From Typha latifolia (Eukaryota > Streptophyta > Magnoliopsida > Poales > Typhaceae), in NCBI GenBank assembly GCA_019914945.1, contig CM034103.1:9486001-9550000 (forward strand): a stretch of 64,000 bases of DNA, in the 5' to 3' direction. The position numbers and the translations under genes were made by a program. How positions within the stretch are numbered: the first letter of the stretch is position 1; each line of letters opens with the position of its first letter. Of the stretch, positions 23,301 to 33,000 are shown piece after piece. The notes under the pieces were generated by a model. The model did not search any database. It was not told the DNA's origin and saw only the letters and a list, made by a program, of their open reading frames with translations.

Positions 23301-26300
23301 TTATTTCGTGTAATGTAATTTTGATGCGTTTAATTAAAAAATTAGTAATTTAAAAATATTTCTAAAACTATTGAATATTAGTCTTATTTTAAAGATCTCG
23401 ATGAGAGTTTTCTAACCATATAATTTTTTATTAAAAAATAATAATGCTAAGATGTTCTATTAAGTAATTTAAAATAGTTAATATAATAATATATATTATA
23501 TTATTATTTTAATATATATGGAGCTCGGTGCGTCGGAGTGCACCGGGCTCTTGCTCCAATTTTGGCCCAAATATGGAGCATTGGAGATGCTCTTAGGCAT
23601 GTAAAATAAATATTTGGAAGGGCTAGTTTGGTCATAAACTTGTTTATGGGGGTGTGATAAAGTTATACCAATTTTCCTACCAAAATGTGCATAAACTCTT
23701 AATTTGCGCTTAAGGCGTATAGACAAACCAAGCGAGACCTTAATACATATTTGGACTTTATAATCTTGTACTATGTTATATGCATATTGAATAAGCATGA
23801 AAATGATCGATATTAAGATAGGCATAGGCACACTATAGCTATATTGTAACACTCAGTCCTTAGTCATGTGCACGTCACTAGCCCAAATGGTCCATGCAGC
23901 ACGCACATCGATCTAGTTAGTTGCCGATAATTAAATAAATCATGTATCAACACTATAGTTTATCAACAAGCATCTAAACTATGGATCACTCGTATTAGAG
24001 TAACAACATAACATTTTTTTAATAAGCCTAACAAGGCTGACATAGCTAGGTCACAACATTATTATCAAGAGTATATCACTATTACATATATACAAATGTC
24101 AATGTATGCATAATACATGTACAAAATTACATGTTTATATAAAGAGACTTAAAAATATGGATACAACTCTAACATGTTCTTGTATACTATTAACTTTAAC
24201 TAAACTAATATTCATCTATAATATCCAAGAGACTTAGTGAATAGATTTTAACCAAATTAAGGATATCAAACAAAGAGTAAATCATATATAGAATAATATA
24301 ATTATATAAATAAAAAAGGAGTATGGTGTCAAGGATGAGGATGTAAATATATCCTTAATAATATATAAATATAAAAGAAGCATTATAGCATGAATGAGCA
24401 TATATATATATATATATATTCAACAATATCTATATAATTTAAGATAATATAATATAATGTGATCAAAATATAGTATCACCAAATATAACATCATGCAATA
24501 TTTTGAAAGGCGGGCGCAGATGGTGAGCGATCACCCTACCTCCTAGTTTAGGCAGAAGGCGGGCAAAACTTTAGCCAATAGCGGGCTAGATAGAAGTACA
24601 TCTTTAAGACCAATCAATAATAACTAAGCTATTTTCTCCATCTTCTCAATTTCTACTTTCTAAACTCCGAGCAAAGAAATTCAATCGTGTTAGCTAGTTA
24701 AAATTCAGGAGTTTGCTATAGCCGACACTTTTTATTATTATTTTTTCTTTTGTCCGTGATACAAAAGAAGAAAACTAGTATATTTCCAGTTTAATTCATT
24801 CTGAAACTTAAATATGGAACTATGCATGTTCGGAAATCACTGACTTAATCAACAACTTCTAAATATAAATTACTAACTAGGTAGCGACTTACATGAAAAT
24901 ATCAAATCCTCTAAAATTTACTAAGCTTTAAGGAGAATATTATATACAAGAGGCTTTCCAATTCAATGACTTTCAAATATTAGTGGCTTTTTGATTCAGT
25001 GACTTTCAAACATTATAATTCTTGTACTACGTTATATGCATATTGAATATGCATGAAAATGATTGATATTGAGATAGGAATAGGCACACTATAGCTATAT
25101 TATTATACTTAGTCCTTGGCCATGTGCATGCCACTAGCTCACACGACACGTGCAATACGCACATCGTCCTAGTTAGTTGCCAACAATCAAATAAATTATG
25201 TATCAACACTATAGTTTATCTACAAGCATCTAAACCATGGATCACTCATATTAGATTAACAATATAACATTTTCATTAACATGCCTAACAAGGCCCACAT
25301 AGCAAGGCTACAACATATTATCAAGAGCATATCATGGTTACATATACATAGGTTAGTGTATACATAATGCATGTACAAAATCTTATGTTTATATAAAGAG
25401 CCTTGAAAATAAAGCTCAACTCTAACATATTCATTATACTATTAACATTCACTAAATTAACATACATCTATAATATCACACTACTCAACTACTAGTAGGG
25501 TCTTTGGTAGAATGTCCTCCCTGATTTTTTTGGGGTTTTGTAAAGGAATACCAAATAGGTGGTGAGCCAAGAGACTCGGTGAATAAACCTTATCTAAATT
25601 AGGGATACCAAATAAAAGTAAATCATATATTGAATAATATAATATTATATAAATCAGAAAGGAGTATGATGTTATGGATGAGCACGTAAATATATCCTCA
25701 ATAATATATAAATATCTAAGAAGCATCATAGCATGAATGAGCTTATATATATATATATATATATATGATGTGATCATAATATAATATCACCAAATATAAC
25801 GTCATACAATATTTTGAAAGATGGCCACAGGTGGCGAGTGGTCACCCTATCACTTAGCGCCAAGCCAGAAGGCGAATGACAAGTTGTAGCATTTTATATA
25901 CATAAAAAATTTACAATAATGATATATTTTATAGTTGTAATACTGATATAGTATATATAAAATTTATAATAATGCACTACACAAGAACTCTAGAATTTAT
26001 ATTACATATTCTATTAATACCCAAGATAAGGGGTTCACCTAATCATAATTAGGTGGCAGTGTGGCACCCATTCCTAAAATTAATAATAGTGGGTCTGTTT
26101 ATTGCATGCCAACTAATAAGAGGGAGAGTAAAGTGGGTAAGCACGTGACTTCTAAGAGTGGGAGATTAATCTAGAAACATCTCGTCTTCTTTTATTTTTT
26201 GAATTACTTCTAATTCTTAGAGCTCCTTGATGCAAAACGTGGTGGAGAGAGAGATGGGGTAGGAAAGTAAAAAAGAAAGGAATGGGGTTTCATACCTCCA

Positions 26301-29300
26301 CCCTAAAAATGGTTTCACACCAAAATTCTCCAAATAGCAAAACCACAATCTTTTATTAACCTCAAAAGAAAATACGTGTCTATATATAGATCTATAATGG
26401 AATTAAGCAAAAGACATCTTACATAGAAAATAAACAAAAGACACCCCAAATAAATAAAAATCAGAAATAAATTCCTATAAGGGGGATCATCAACTGTCGG
26501 CGCCTCCTGCGTTAGTACACACGCCATTGAGTCTTATCAGTGATGTTTGCATCACTCCCATTTTGAGTGAGAGAGCAATAAGTGACGCCGTAGCCAAACT
26601 ATCACAGGGCCAACACCATCGCTCATTGTACCGCTTGGGAGGAAGAGGAAAATGACTTGAGTTAGAATTGAGAGAGAATGATTTCGTTGTCCGGGAATGT
26701 GGAAGTTTGGGAGAGAATGACCGAGAGAGGGAGTGAGAAGGAAAGGTTTCTTCAGGTCAAGAGAGAAGACAAAGAAATTTGGTTTTTTTTAAATGGTTAG
26801 TTCTCAAACCCAAGTTAACTTACCTAATTTGCTTCATTGATTTGGCGGGTCGGGTGGCTTGGCCCACCAAGCGCTTTTCGATACTAGGGTAGATCACCGC
26901 CTTCTAACTTAGTGGGGCAGCTACCAAAACGCTTTTCAATACACTGACAATATGATGTATAATAATCATCATTTAGTAAAGCCCTGTAAGTATTCACTTC
27001 TATAGTCTAAAAGTAATATATATAAAGATTCGGTAATACGGTAAATATGAATATGGGCGTCAATATCACAATAAATGCCTCGGTACCACAACCTTATCAT
27101 TCTATATCTATTTCTCATATGTATTGATGATAAATAACATTATGTATTATTTCAGACTATCAAGTTTTCAACTTAGACTCATAAAGAGCCATGCCCATAG
27201 ACTATATCAACACTCACACCCAACCACGCAAATACTTCCAAGAGAGGGTAGAACCTAGCAGTGTAATCGCTTGCCCCTCGCTCGATGAACAGCACGACCA
27301 GTAGTCGGTCATCATAGACTAAGAAACTCAGTTGTAAGCATATAACATGAGTCAATATCGCACATTGATACTACTCTTTGAGCCATCGACTCCATTTCAT
27401 TGCACCACTATGCAGAAAACAATGAGTCGTCACTCAAGGATGCTCTCATCTTGCGTCATTGTATACCACTAAGTTTATGTCATTCTACCCTTCGCTTTCT
27501 AAATTAAATATCTTAAAGGGTTTGACCCTCATCGATCAATAATAGATTGTCCATCGCTCGCCGAAATTGTATGTCTAATTATCTGTAATCAATAGAGACC
27601 TCAAGCGTGGGCCCTGTTATATAATAATAATATTTCTCTCGCCCCTTACCTTGGCTGGGGAGATATGGAATATTGTTGAGACGTAGAAGTTACTCTCTCC
27701 ATGGTAGTGCATGTGTACTGGTGGTATGATATTATAAAACATAAATAAGTATAATGGAACACAAATCACTATCATATATTACGTGCTATCATATAATCAT
27801 GACCATGGATATGATAGTAATCATGATAAGTGTAATAATGTTGAAAAGCAAGTAAAGTTAACATGGATTACTTGCATTAATAACAATAATTAAATATCGA
27901 CATATGTACAATATGAATATGATAATATCATAAAGTAATACATTTAATTCTCTACACTGTTTCTAGAGTATGAAAGTTTTACTTGCCTAACATTGTTTCC
28001 TAGATAACGAGCTGTAATTACACCATGGGATCATCCTCGTATGGTACATAGCATACCTTGATAATGAAATAATAAAAAGATAAATACAACATTCCTTACG
28101 CTAGTTAATTAAATAATCTTATTGACTTTCATTTTAGACTTGGGTAGGTCCATTTAAGTATCTGTATATTTATTAATTAGGTAGAGCTAGCATAGTTGTA
28201 CCAAGGTAGTAGGTTTAGCAATGATATTCCTATTTTCATCAATAACTGTGGGATATTCATAGTCACAAATAATAGAGAGCCACACACGTTCATCAATGAA
28301 CTTTAAAAAGCACTCGCATTCTGGCTTTTCTATATGGATAATTTGATCCATCGAACAAAGAAGGCCTAATAGTAGATAGTCCTTCTCTAGGAAGTTCAAT
28401 GAGGATCTCTCTCTAATGTGAGATTCCTGCTCTGATACCAATTGAAAAATCTAAACCCTTACTAGACAAAGAACACTACTAATACGATCATTTGTGTATT
28501 AACAGAAGATAATGAAACATGCACAAACAATACAAATTTAATCTGAAAAACTCTTATCAATTAAGGGTCAAAAAAATCACGTGCCTCTTCTATTAGGTAA
28601 AACTAAACACTATAAATTTAGTGGTTACAAGACCACTTACTAATCGATTGCTATTACCCACAATCGTCACGATAGTGTTTTACTTGACTTCCTTTCAATA
28701 CACCACCTCTTGTGCATGGTTCACAACTTTGGTGACCTTTAAAGCAATCCCAAGTACCTTCTTCAATCTTGATGGTAAGAGATGGATCCAATATCTTCAA
28801 GCTTCAGGCATCTCCCAGTGCACCTCTCTGTTCTCTTTAGTGTAGCTCGAGAGGTGTCCCCTCACATTTTTTAAGTTTCCTTTTTATATCTTTAGGAAGA
28901 TAGCCTCCGGAGAGTCCTAATCTGGACCAATAAGAGCCGACATAACAAAAACATTGAACAAGATCTGGAGCATTTAAACGGTTTGAGTTCCAACCAATCA
29001 CGTTTTAAAAAATCCCATTTGAACATATATTCAACATTCAAAGTCTTCAGCCATCAATTCGAATGTATTTCATATGTTGAATATAGTGAGCTCTCTGAAA
29101 ATTTTTGTTCAAATGGCTTTCCTACTTTGGACACAGTGAGCTCTCTTGAAAAACTCATTCGAACCAAGGTTCAAAAAATTGGGATTGTGATCGTCTTCTA
29201 AAAAAAGATCTATATCGGTTGCTTGGATCGAATCGGAATTGGACTTTTTTTAATTACATAAATTCTAAATATTATTTAAAAATATAAAGAATTTCTAAAA

Positions 29301-32300
29301 ATTTAGAAAAAGTGACAAAAATATAAGAAAATAAAGAAAAAAATCATGGTGTAGTGAAAACTAGAAAAAAGAGATTAGAGAGAACGAGTGGAAGAAAACC
29401 AAACAAAAGAAAGAAAAACTATGATATAGTGAAAAAGAAGAAAAGGAGATAGAGAGTGAAAAAAATAAAAAAATTGAGAGAAATAAAGAAATAAAATTAA
29501 AAAATTACATCTCGTAGTTTATTGGAATTTGTCGGAGCTAGATCTCTTTGTAAGAGAAACAATAGCTATATGGTAAGGAGAGAAAAAGAGAAAGAAAAAG
29601 AGAAAAGAAAGAGTGAAAGAGAAAAAGAGAGATAGTTCGGATCGGGCCCATTCGATCCGGATCGAGATCGGCCAATCCTGCGAACCATGGTTCGAATGCC
29701 TTTCATGTGTTAGAAGACCGATCCCAATTGAGATCGAGATCGGCTGATCCTACGAACCACGGATTTCCAACTCTTTTGAAAATGTGCTTTGTGGGAAAAA
29801 CTGCTCGAACGGATTTGTCCTATTCCAACGGAATCTTTTTTGCCTTTTAGAAGTGTTTTTGGTCTTTCCAATTGAATCTAACAAGTTACAACTTATAAGG
29901 TTTTTATTTTGTCACAAATTAGCCAATTACAAGTGCTAGCAAAATGCGGATTGGATTGAGCTTAATTACACCTGCAGTGAATTTTTCAAGAGTTCAGATA
30001 GCTTTTAATAACTCAACTTCTAGTTCCTTTACTTTCTCATTTTTCTAAATTATATATGTTCATGCATATAAACTTCCAAAAATTAAAGTTCATTAACTAA
30101 GGAAACCTTTTCATAAGTTAAATCATGAATAACAGAGAGAATTATTCAAATCTCGTTGAAACTTTTCTTTACCTTTTTAAGTTGCTTCATTTCATCCTTC
30201 TCAGTTTTTTAAGCTCTTCATTTTTCCAACAAGTCTGAAGTTTACCTTCATAAATTTTCAAGATTCTTCAAACAAGCTGCAGTAGGTAGCTTGAAGGATC
30301 ATATCATCATCTTCAGTTTCCACATGCTCATATATGTACATAACATTTCACAAGACTTATCAGCCTAACAAAGAAGCAATGAAGACAATATGATTGTCTT
30401 GTTTGGAATAGGATTCTTTTTTCTCCAAATTATCCAAATTAGCTTTCATAGCCTTATCTTTTTTGTGTAGTAGACTCACGATATCAACATATTCTTGTAA
30501 GATACATGCCAAAGGGGTTATATTATTTACTAAGATAATAAAGAACTTGCACATCATCGTCATTGACTAAGAAGAAAATATTCTCCAATAAAACACATAA
30601 TCACAAAAAACACATGATAGAATATGAACAAAATTAAACTCTAAAAATCCATATTTAAATGATCACTCTAAAATAATAGTAATCCGCTCTGATACTAATT
30701 AAAATTTTGGAGGTGCTTTACAAGTAAAACAAGTAGGTTTGAAAAATACAAAAAACATGCAAAACCTCTATCTAGGGAGGAAAAAAACTATAGATCCTAT
30801 CATGCATGGATCAATCTATTTAACTTAAATCTGAAAGACAAAGATTCACTTACGTTCTACCTCTAGACTCCATTTCTAAGTATTGATGTCCATCTCTTGC
30901 TTGCAGTCCATCACGATGAATTATTCTATGACAAAGATTGTCTCCGATTGATGTTGCCTGACTTGGGTCATCTTGGCTTAAGTATATCGAGATGTTGAAG
31001 AAGACATGTTGATGTAGAATGTTCAGATCCTCCGAAATGCTTCAAAACATTTGCGAAAGTAGATAAGCACTCGGACTAATTTTCACTACTGACACTTGAT
31101 AGAAAGTAAGATCATTTACTTGAGGGATCCTTGATCTCTTGGATTGGACAGATCAGATGGATACCTTGTGTACATCTGGAATCTTTATATAGGTGAGGAG
31201 AAACATCCTGGTTCAGACTAGGTGAATAACTAAAAGAAAACTCTTGTCCAAATATGAAACACCATATTTCATTTTTAGTTTTGTGCATGTTGCTCTAACG
31301 CCACTAAGTCTCCTTATGTGGCAAGGTTCAAATGCCACTATTTTCGTTCAAACAAATTTCTGCAGCATTATTAGTGTATAACTTCCTGCAACATTACAGT
31401 AATCTAGAATTTACATCATAAACACAAGATTTTTGTTCGTGAGTTTACTATTACATATAACTAACAGTAGGATTTACGCTGAGTAAGCAGGCATTATAGT
31501 GTATCTCTAGGACCTTAATATGCTTCGTCATGTCTTGCTCAAACTGTAGCAATGGAGATCTGAGGCTGCAAGCTTGGCGAAAAAGATTGAGACTCTTGAA
31601 GCCTATAAAAGGTAATGATATAAATTTTGAGGGCAATTTTTCTCCTCTTTTGCTTGTTAGCATAACTAGAGATTCAATCATACCGAAGTATGAAGAAATT
31701 GCTGAACTATGGAGAGTTTGCCACAGGAAACTCTCGGGTGATGAATTAGGAACATGTTCTTTTGAGGAATTACATGAGCTAGAGATCCAACTTGAAAAAA
31801 GTCTAAGCAACATCAGACAAATGAAGGTAAAAATTTATTAGCATTTGCTTCTTTTATTATATGTAAGCTTACGCAGGAATCTTGTCAATAATGTGGAAAT
31901 TTGATCCTCTGACATATGCAGCAAAGGATGTTATTGGAACAAATTTCAGAGCTAAAAGAAACGGTTAGTTAATAGAAGTTATATCGTTTTTACTTATTTA
32001 TAAAATTGAATTGTGCTTTCCAAATTATAGTAATAATGTGGTTTTACAATTTTCACTCATAAATTTCAGGAGAGGATGCTTCTAAAGGAGAATACGTTGC
32101 TTCGCGAAAAGGTAGTAAGCTGAATCTTTCTACTCTCTTATCCTTGAATGGATCATAAAAGAGTAAATTAATCATGCCAAAAGGTTGTTAGCCAGAAGAT
32201 TGTAGTCTTTTATTGTTGAAAGGATCATGAAAGAGTAAATTTGTCATGAGACGGTATATTGGTAAACAAATGGATGATTAACACTGGATTGTTTTATATT

Positions 32301-32432
32301 TGAAAGGTGCAGCCTCAACTGCAGCTATCTGCACGAGAGAGGCCCGTTGCAAATGGCCAGGCTAGTAGTCAGTATATGGAAGTAGAGACGGAGCTGATAA
32401 TTGGAAGACCAGGAAGTAGTGAGGCTCAATGA
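11174..32432 (+). CDS. SOC1-like: SOC1/TM3-clade MIKC-type MADS-box transcription factor (seven exons)
   Basis: Spliced as 11174-11355, 19923-20004, 31550-31611, 31727-31826, 31922-31963, 32070-32111 and 32307-32432, the gene encodes 211 residues without an internal stop. Every junction is GT-AG. Exon sizes of 182, 82, 62, 100, 42 and 42 nt before the last match the MIKC pattern. Residues 1-60 are the MADS domain ([18 protein letters not shown], then [20 protein letters not shown]), followed by the I region, a K-box in exons 3-6, and a C-terminus with [16 protein letters not shown], the TM3/SOC1 motif (EVETxLFIGLP). SOC1 proteins dimerise with other MADS factors on CArG boxes in the nucleus and promote flowering. 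That role here is inferred from family membership. Introns 1 and 2 (8,567 and 11,545 bp) are full of transposons, while introns 3-6 are only 95-195 bp. The gene looks intact. Confidence 0.93.
14015..14022. repeat. hAT target-site duplication, left copy
   Basis: GTTCTTAG, an exact 8-bp match to 17324-17331 on the other side of the element. An 8-bp duplication is diagnostic for the hAT superfamily. Confidence 0.9.
14070..16576 (-). pseudogene. hAT transposase pseudogene (BED finger, DUF659, C-terminal dimerisation region)
   Basis: Pieces lie in order from high to low coordinates. The N-terminal part at 16319-16576 has [10 protein letters not shown], then [20 protein letters not shown] and [13 protein letters not shown], a BED-type finger in which the first Cys is changed (CxxC reads YRFC). 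At 15790-15990 comes [20 protein letters not shown], the start of DUF659, with a stop in front of it. At 15252-15791 come [16 protein letters not shown] and [17 protein letters not shown], the DUF659/hAT core. At 14908-15216 come [15 protein letters not shown] and an acidic helix. At 14070-14318 lies an acidic C-terminal tail rich in D and E. Several in-frame stops and frameshifts make it non-functional. Confidence 0.85.
16996..17080. repeat. 34-bp tandem repeat inside the hAT element
   Basis: About two and a half copies of a unit starting GTGCAGCGAGAGAG, then TGGGCGCAACAAGAGAGAGG. They lie in the subterminal GA-rich part of the hAT element. Subterminal repeats of this kind are often transposase binding sites, which is inference here. 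Confidence 0.75.
17324..17331. repeat. hAT target-site duplication, right copy
   Basis: GTTCTTAG, identical to 14015-14022. Confidence 0.9.
17437..18227 (+). mobile_element. Solo LTR F in intron 1 (about 791 bp)
   Basis: The sequence starts TGATGTGATC and ends TTCGTAACA. Flanks TGTAG and AGTAG differ at one base and are a likely 5-bp target duplication. A promoter-like TATA box (CCTCTATAAATATATGG at 17785-17801) is followed by a segment (about 18080-18180) whose wording resembles that of LTR C near 37430-37500. Its upstream half carries the motif 'gatctacaactttggtattc', related to the tandem array at 33.7-34.6 kb. No internal domains lie beside it. Confidence 0.6.
18233..19922. other. Distal part of intron 1, nothing recognised
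   Basis: AT-rich intronic DNA. I see no transposon ends, coding resemblance or strong repeat. Confidence 0.5.
19923..20004 (+). CDS. SOC1-like: SOC1-like exon 2 (I region)
   Basis: An 82-nt exon after the acceptor CTCAG that completes Ser61 and continues [20 protein letters not shown] to Gln at the donor CAG|GTAGAA. MQKTI-RY is the usual start of exon 2 in SOC1 proteins. The alternative donor at CAAG|GTATTC (end 19996) breaks the phase needed by exon 3 and was not used. Confidence 0.93.
20150..20280. mobile_element. hAT-like terminal fragment
   Basis: The stretch opens CATTGTTTTGAAAAAAGG, like the left end of the intron 1 hAT element, then has GGCAGTCGCTATGGCGG. It marks the left edge of duplication copy 1. 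Only one end is present. Confidence 0.5.
20492..20496. repeat. Copia target-site duplication, left copy
   Basis: AATAT, repeated at 22415-22419. The duplicated intron copy near 24805 shows the uninterrupted site (TTAAATATGGAACT). Confidence 0.9.
20497..20618 (-). repeat. Copia 3' LTR (122 bp)
   Basis: TG...CA ends. It differs from the right LTR (22292-22414) at only a few positions. Confidence 0.92.
20640..21080 (-). pseudogene. Copia RNase H remnant
   Basis: Minus-strand reading gives [16 protein letters not shown] (about 20996-21045), then [20 protein letters not shown] (about 20930-20985), then [20 protein letters not shown] and TKHI (20793-20878). After a shift in frame it continues [10 protein letters not shown] and [20 protein letters not shown] (20640-20790). 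This is the usual order of the copia RNase H domain: the SSAEAEYRAMA block, CDNxxAIxIAxNPVxHxRTKHI, then LADxLTKGL. A stop separates the first two blocks and one frameshift follows. It is not functional. Confidence 0.88.
21250..22278 (-). pseudogene. Copia 5' internal region, probably gag-derived and decayed
   Basis: The stretch between the RNase H remnant and the primer site has no clean frame. Its position next to the primer site suggests leader plus gag. The part at 22050-22200 is a GC-rich degenerate repeat of GCGAGGTCG-type words. I cannot identify specific motifs. Confidence 0.4.
22279..22291 (-). promoter_or_regulatory. tRNA-Met primer-binding site of the copia element
   Basis: The + strand GGCTCTGATACCA is the complement of TGGTATCAGAGCC, the initiator tRNA-Met primer site common in plant LTR elements. 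It touches the right LTR directly. Confidence 0.88.
22292..22414 (-). repeat. Copia 5' LTR (123 bp)
   Basis: TG...CA ends, matching 20497-20618. AATAT follows. Confidence 0.92.
22758..23592. mobile_element. PIF/Harbinger-like MITE (835 bp)
   Basis: The left end GAGCAACTCCAACC and the right end in reverse complement GAGCATCTCCAATGC are inverted repeats. A 3-bp TTA lies outside each end (22755-22757 and 23593-23595), as expected for PIF/Harbinger. There is no transposase. The left 120 bp contains three perfect palindromes built on CTCCAAATTTGGAG. The centre is very AT-rich. Confidence 0.8.
22768..22877. repeat. Three perfect palindromes in the MITE end
   Basis: 22768-22802 has 17-bp arms around one base (arm AACCGGGCTCCAAATTT). 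22824-22847 is a 24-bp palindrome centred on CCAAATTTGG. 22852-22877 is a 26-bp palindrome of the same core. All share CTCCAAATTTGGAG. Confidence 0.95.
23755..24505 (+). mobile_element. Tekay-like LTR fragment, duplication copy 1
   Basis: From about 23844 it reads TGTAACACTCAGTCC, like the start of Del/Tekay LTRs. It continues with phrases shared with solo LTR E (reverse complement), such as the region containing AGTGAATAAACC and CCTCAATAATATATAA. The second copy is at 25014-25806. Confidence 0.6.
24506..24560. mobile_element. hAT-like terminal fragment at the duplication junction
   Basis: CAATATTTTGAAAGGCGGG starts here, followed by a degenerate subterminal stretch also seen at 14045 and 25825. 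It joins directly to the start of copy 2. Confidence 0.6.
24560..25806. repeat. Intron 2 tandem duplication, copy 2
   Basis: The compact copy of the unit (about 1.25 kb) lacks the copia and MITE insertions of copy 1. It reads from GCGGGCTAGATAGAAG through the Tekay-like LTR fragment to the hAT-like end at 25807, and serves as the empty-site reference for copy 1. Confidence 0.85.
25807..26946. mobile_element. Non-autonomous hAT-like element (about 1.14 kb)
   Basis: The left end is CAATATTTTGAAAGATGG. The right end in reverse complement is CAGTGTATTGAAAAGCG, matching the hAT ends of 14023-17323. Subterminal sequences at both sides (GGTGGCGAGTGGTCACC; GGGTCGGGTGGCTTGG) also resemble that element. 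There is no transposase. The flanking 8-mers (ACGTCATA and ACAATATG) do not match, so a clean target duplication is lacking. It splits a Tekay-like LTR. Confidence 0.65.
26947..28000 (+). mobile_element. Tekay-like LTR fragment, right part
   Basis: The segment near 27158-27250 (GACTATCAAGTTTTCAACTT, then GAGAGGGTAGAACC) is shared with LTR D at 51111-51220. It continues the fragment cut by the hAT-like element. The far end was not resolved. Confidence 0.5.
28187..28441 (-). pseudogene. Copia gag N-terminal fragment with adjacent primer site
   Basis: The minus frame contains [14 protein letters not shown]. This corresponds to the copia gag block 'W-x-x-R-M-x-x-F-L-x-S-I-D-E-R-V-W'. The primer-site complement GCTCTGATACCA lies at 28429-28440, right at the start of the frame. 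The right neighbour (from 28443, TGAAAAATC) should be the LTR. Its far end was not found, and no other domain remains. Confidence 0.55.
28443..31549. other. Intron 2 distal part: LTR-like DNA, purine-rich tract, second primer-site remnant
   Basis: 28443-28990 is probably the LTR of the copia fragment to its left. 29330-29635 is a strongly purine-rich (GAAA/AGAG) tract. Two copies of a GATCGAGATCGGC-containing phrase lie near 29660 and 29730. A diverged primer-site complement (GCTCTGATACTA) lies at 30687-30698, pointing to another minus-strand retroelement whose body is gone. The open frame at 30360-30563 has a charged, coiled-coil-like composition but no family match. I see nothing else. Confidence 0.45.
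31550..31611 (+). CDS. SOC1-like: SOC1-like exon 3 (start of K-box)
   Basis: A 62-nt exon between AAACTGTAG and the donor AAAAG|GTAATG, encoding [20 protein letters not shown] plus a split Arg. The EA-x-L-x-K-K-I-E heptads are typical of the first K-box helix. A length of 62 nt is standard for this exon. Confidence 0.93.
31727..31826 (+). CDS. SOC1-like: SOC1-like exon 4 (K-box)
   Basis: An exact 100-nt exon, the canonical MIKC size, between TTGCCACAG and ATGAAG|GTAAAA. It includes [20 protein letters not shown] and then [10 protein letters not shown], the hallmark K-box stretch (family form G-E-x-L-x-x-C-S-x-E-E-L-x-x-L-E-x-Q-L-E). Confidence 0.95.
31922..31963 (+). CDS. SOC1-like: SOC1-like exon 5
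   Basis: A 42-nt exon between ATATGCAG and ACG|GTTAGT, encoding [14 protein letters not shown]. Size and the leucine heptads match the family. Confidence 0.93.
32070..32111 (+). CDS. SOC1-like: SOC1-like exon 6
   Basis: A 42-nt exon between AATTTCAG and AAAAG|GTAGTA, encoding [14 protein letters not shown]. It is the last K-box helix. Confidence 0.93.
32307..32432 (+). CDS. SOC1-like: SOC1-like exon 7 (C-terminal domain and stop)
   Basis: Encodes the C-terminal tail ending [16 protein letters not shown] and the TGA at 32430-32432. Two acceptors fit the phase: TTGAAAG (exon starts 32307) or GTGCAG six bases later (32313), which would drop Val-Gln. The second fits the YAG acceptor preference and the first keeps the usual length. 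The choice is open. Confidence 0.88.
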   Translation: MQPQLQLSARERPVANGQASSQYMEVETELIIGRPGSSEAQ

Positions 32433-33000
32433 AGATTAATCGCTCAACGAAAGGTGAAAATTGTGAAAATTATGACGGCCATTGTGCTCTATGGACATCT
32501 ATATATAAGATTGTCATGCAAGAAGCAATATTTTTTCAGATGAAAAGAAGTGAAAGAATTGTGAACCTTCTAAAGACTAATTCGGTGTTCCACCAAGTTA
32601 CTGCTCATCATACTTGTATTTGTGGTGTTATCAGATGGAATATATTAGCAATTCATACATGGGTCTGATGCAAAATTTATCCTGATTGTAAGGAAGCAAG
32701 CAAAATTTACCCAACTATGATGTAGAGGATGTTGGTTACTACGATAAACTTTGGAATATACTAATATGACAAATGCATGCTCTAGTCAAAACACTGTACA
32801 ATGAATGGCAGACTAGTCTGAAAGAATAGAAATTATTGAGCGTATCTTTTATTTGAGAAGTTTCATATTCGAAGTTTCATAGTCAGGAGGCATACTTTTA
32901 TCAAAAATATCATTGGGTTAATTTATTTTTATTCTTATTTTCAGAGAGATTTCGTATCAAGTGTAACAACTTTCAAAATGATGCATATGCCCTTTTATTT
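32433..33000 (+). other. 3' UTR and downstream flank of the SOC1-like gene
   Basis: AT-rich transcribed flank inferred from position. I found no unambiguous AATAAA close to the stop, so the poly(A) site is unassigned. The open frame at 32429-32668 is not coding. Confidence 0.4.

Larger units (their letters stand above)
20240..24520. repeat. Intron 2 tandem duplication, copy 1 (with later insertions)
   Basis: The sequence from GCGGGCTAGATAGAAG (about 20258) to the hAT-like end near 24509 is repeated at 24560-25830. Matching landmarks: 20258-20490 with 24570-24805; 22420-22600 with 24815-25000; 23755-24505 with 25014-25806. Copy 1 is interrupted by the copia element (20497-22414) and the MITE (22758-23592), both absent from copy 2. 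The duplication is therefore older than both. Confidence 0.85.
20005..31549 (+). other. SOC1-like intron 2 (11,545 bp)
   Basis: A phase-0 intron from GTAGAA to AAACTGTAG. It holds a tandem duplication with hAT-like ends at each junction (20150, 24509, 25807), plus separate insertions of a copia element, a Harbinger-type MITE, a hAT-like element and gag or primer-site pieces of other retroelements. None opens a coding path in frame with the gene. Confidence 0.85.

Noticed and set aside
25799..26954. 8-bp target duplication around the short hAT-like element
   Set aside because: Flanks ACGTCATA and ACAATATG do not match, so no duplication is claimed.
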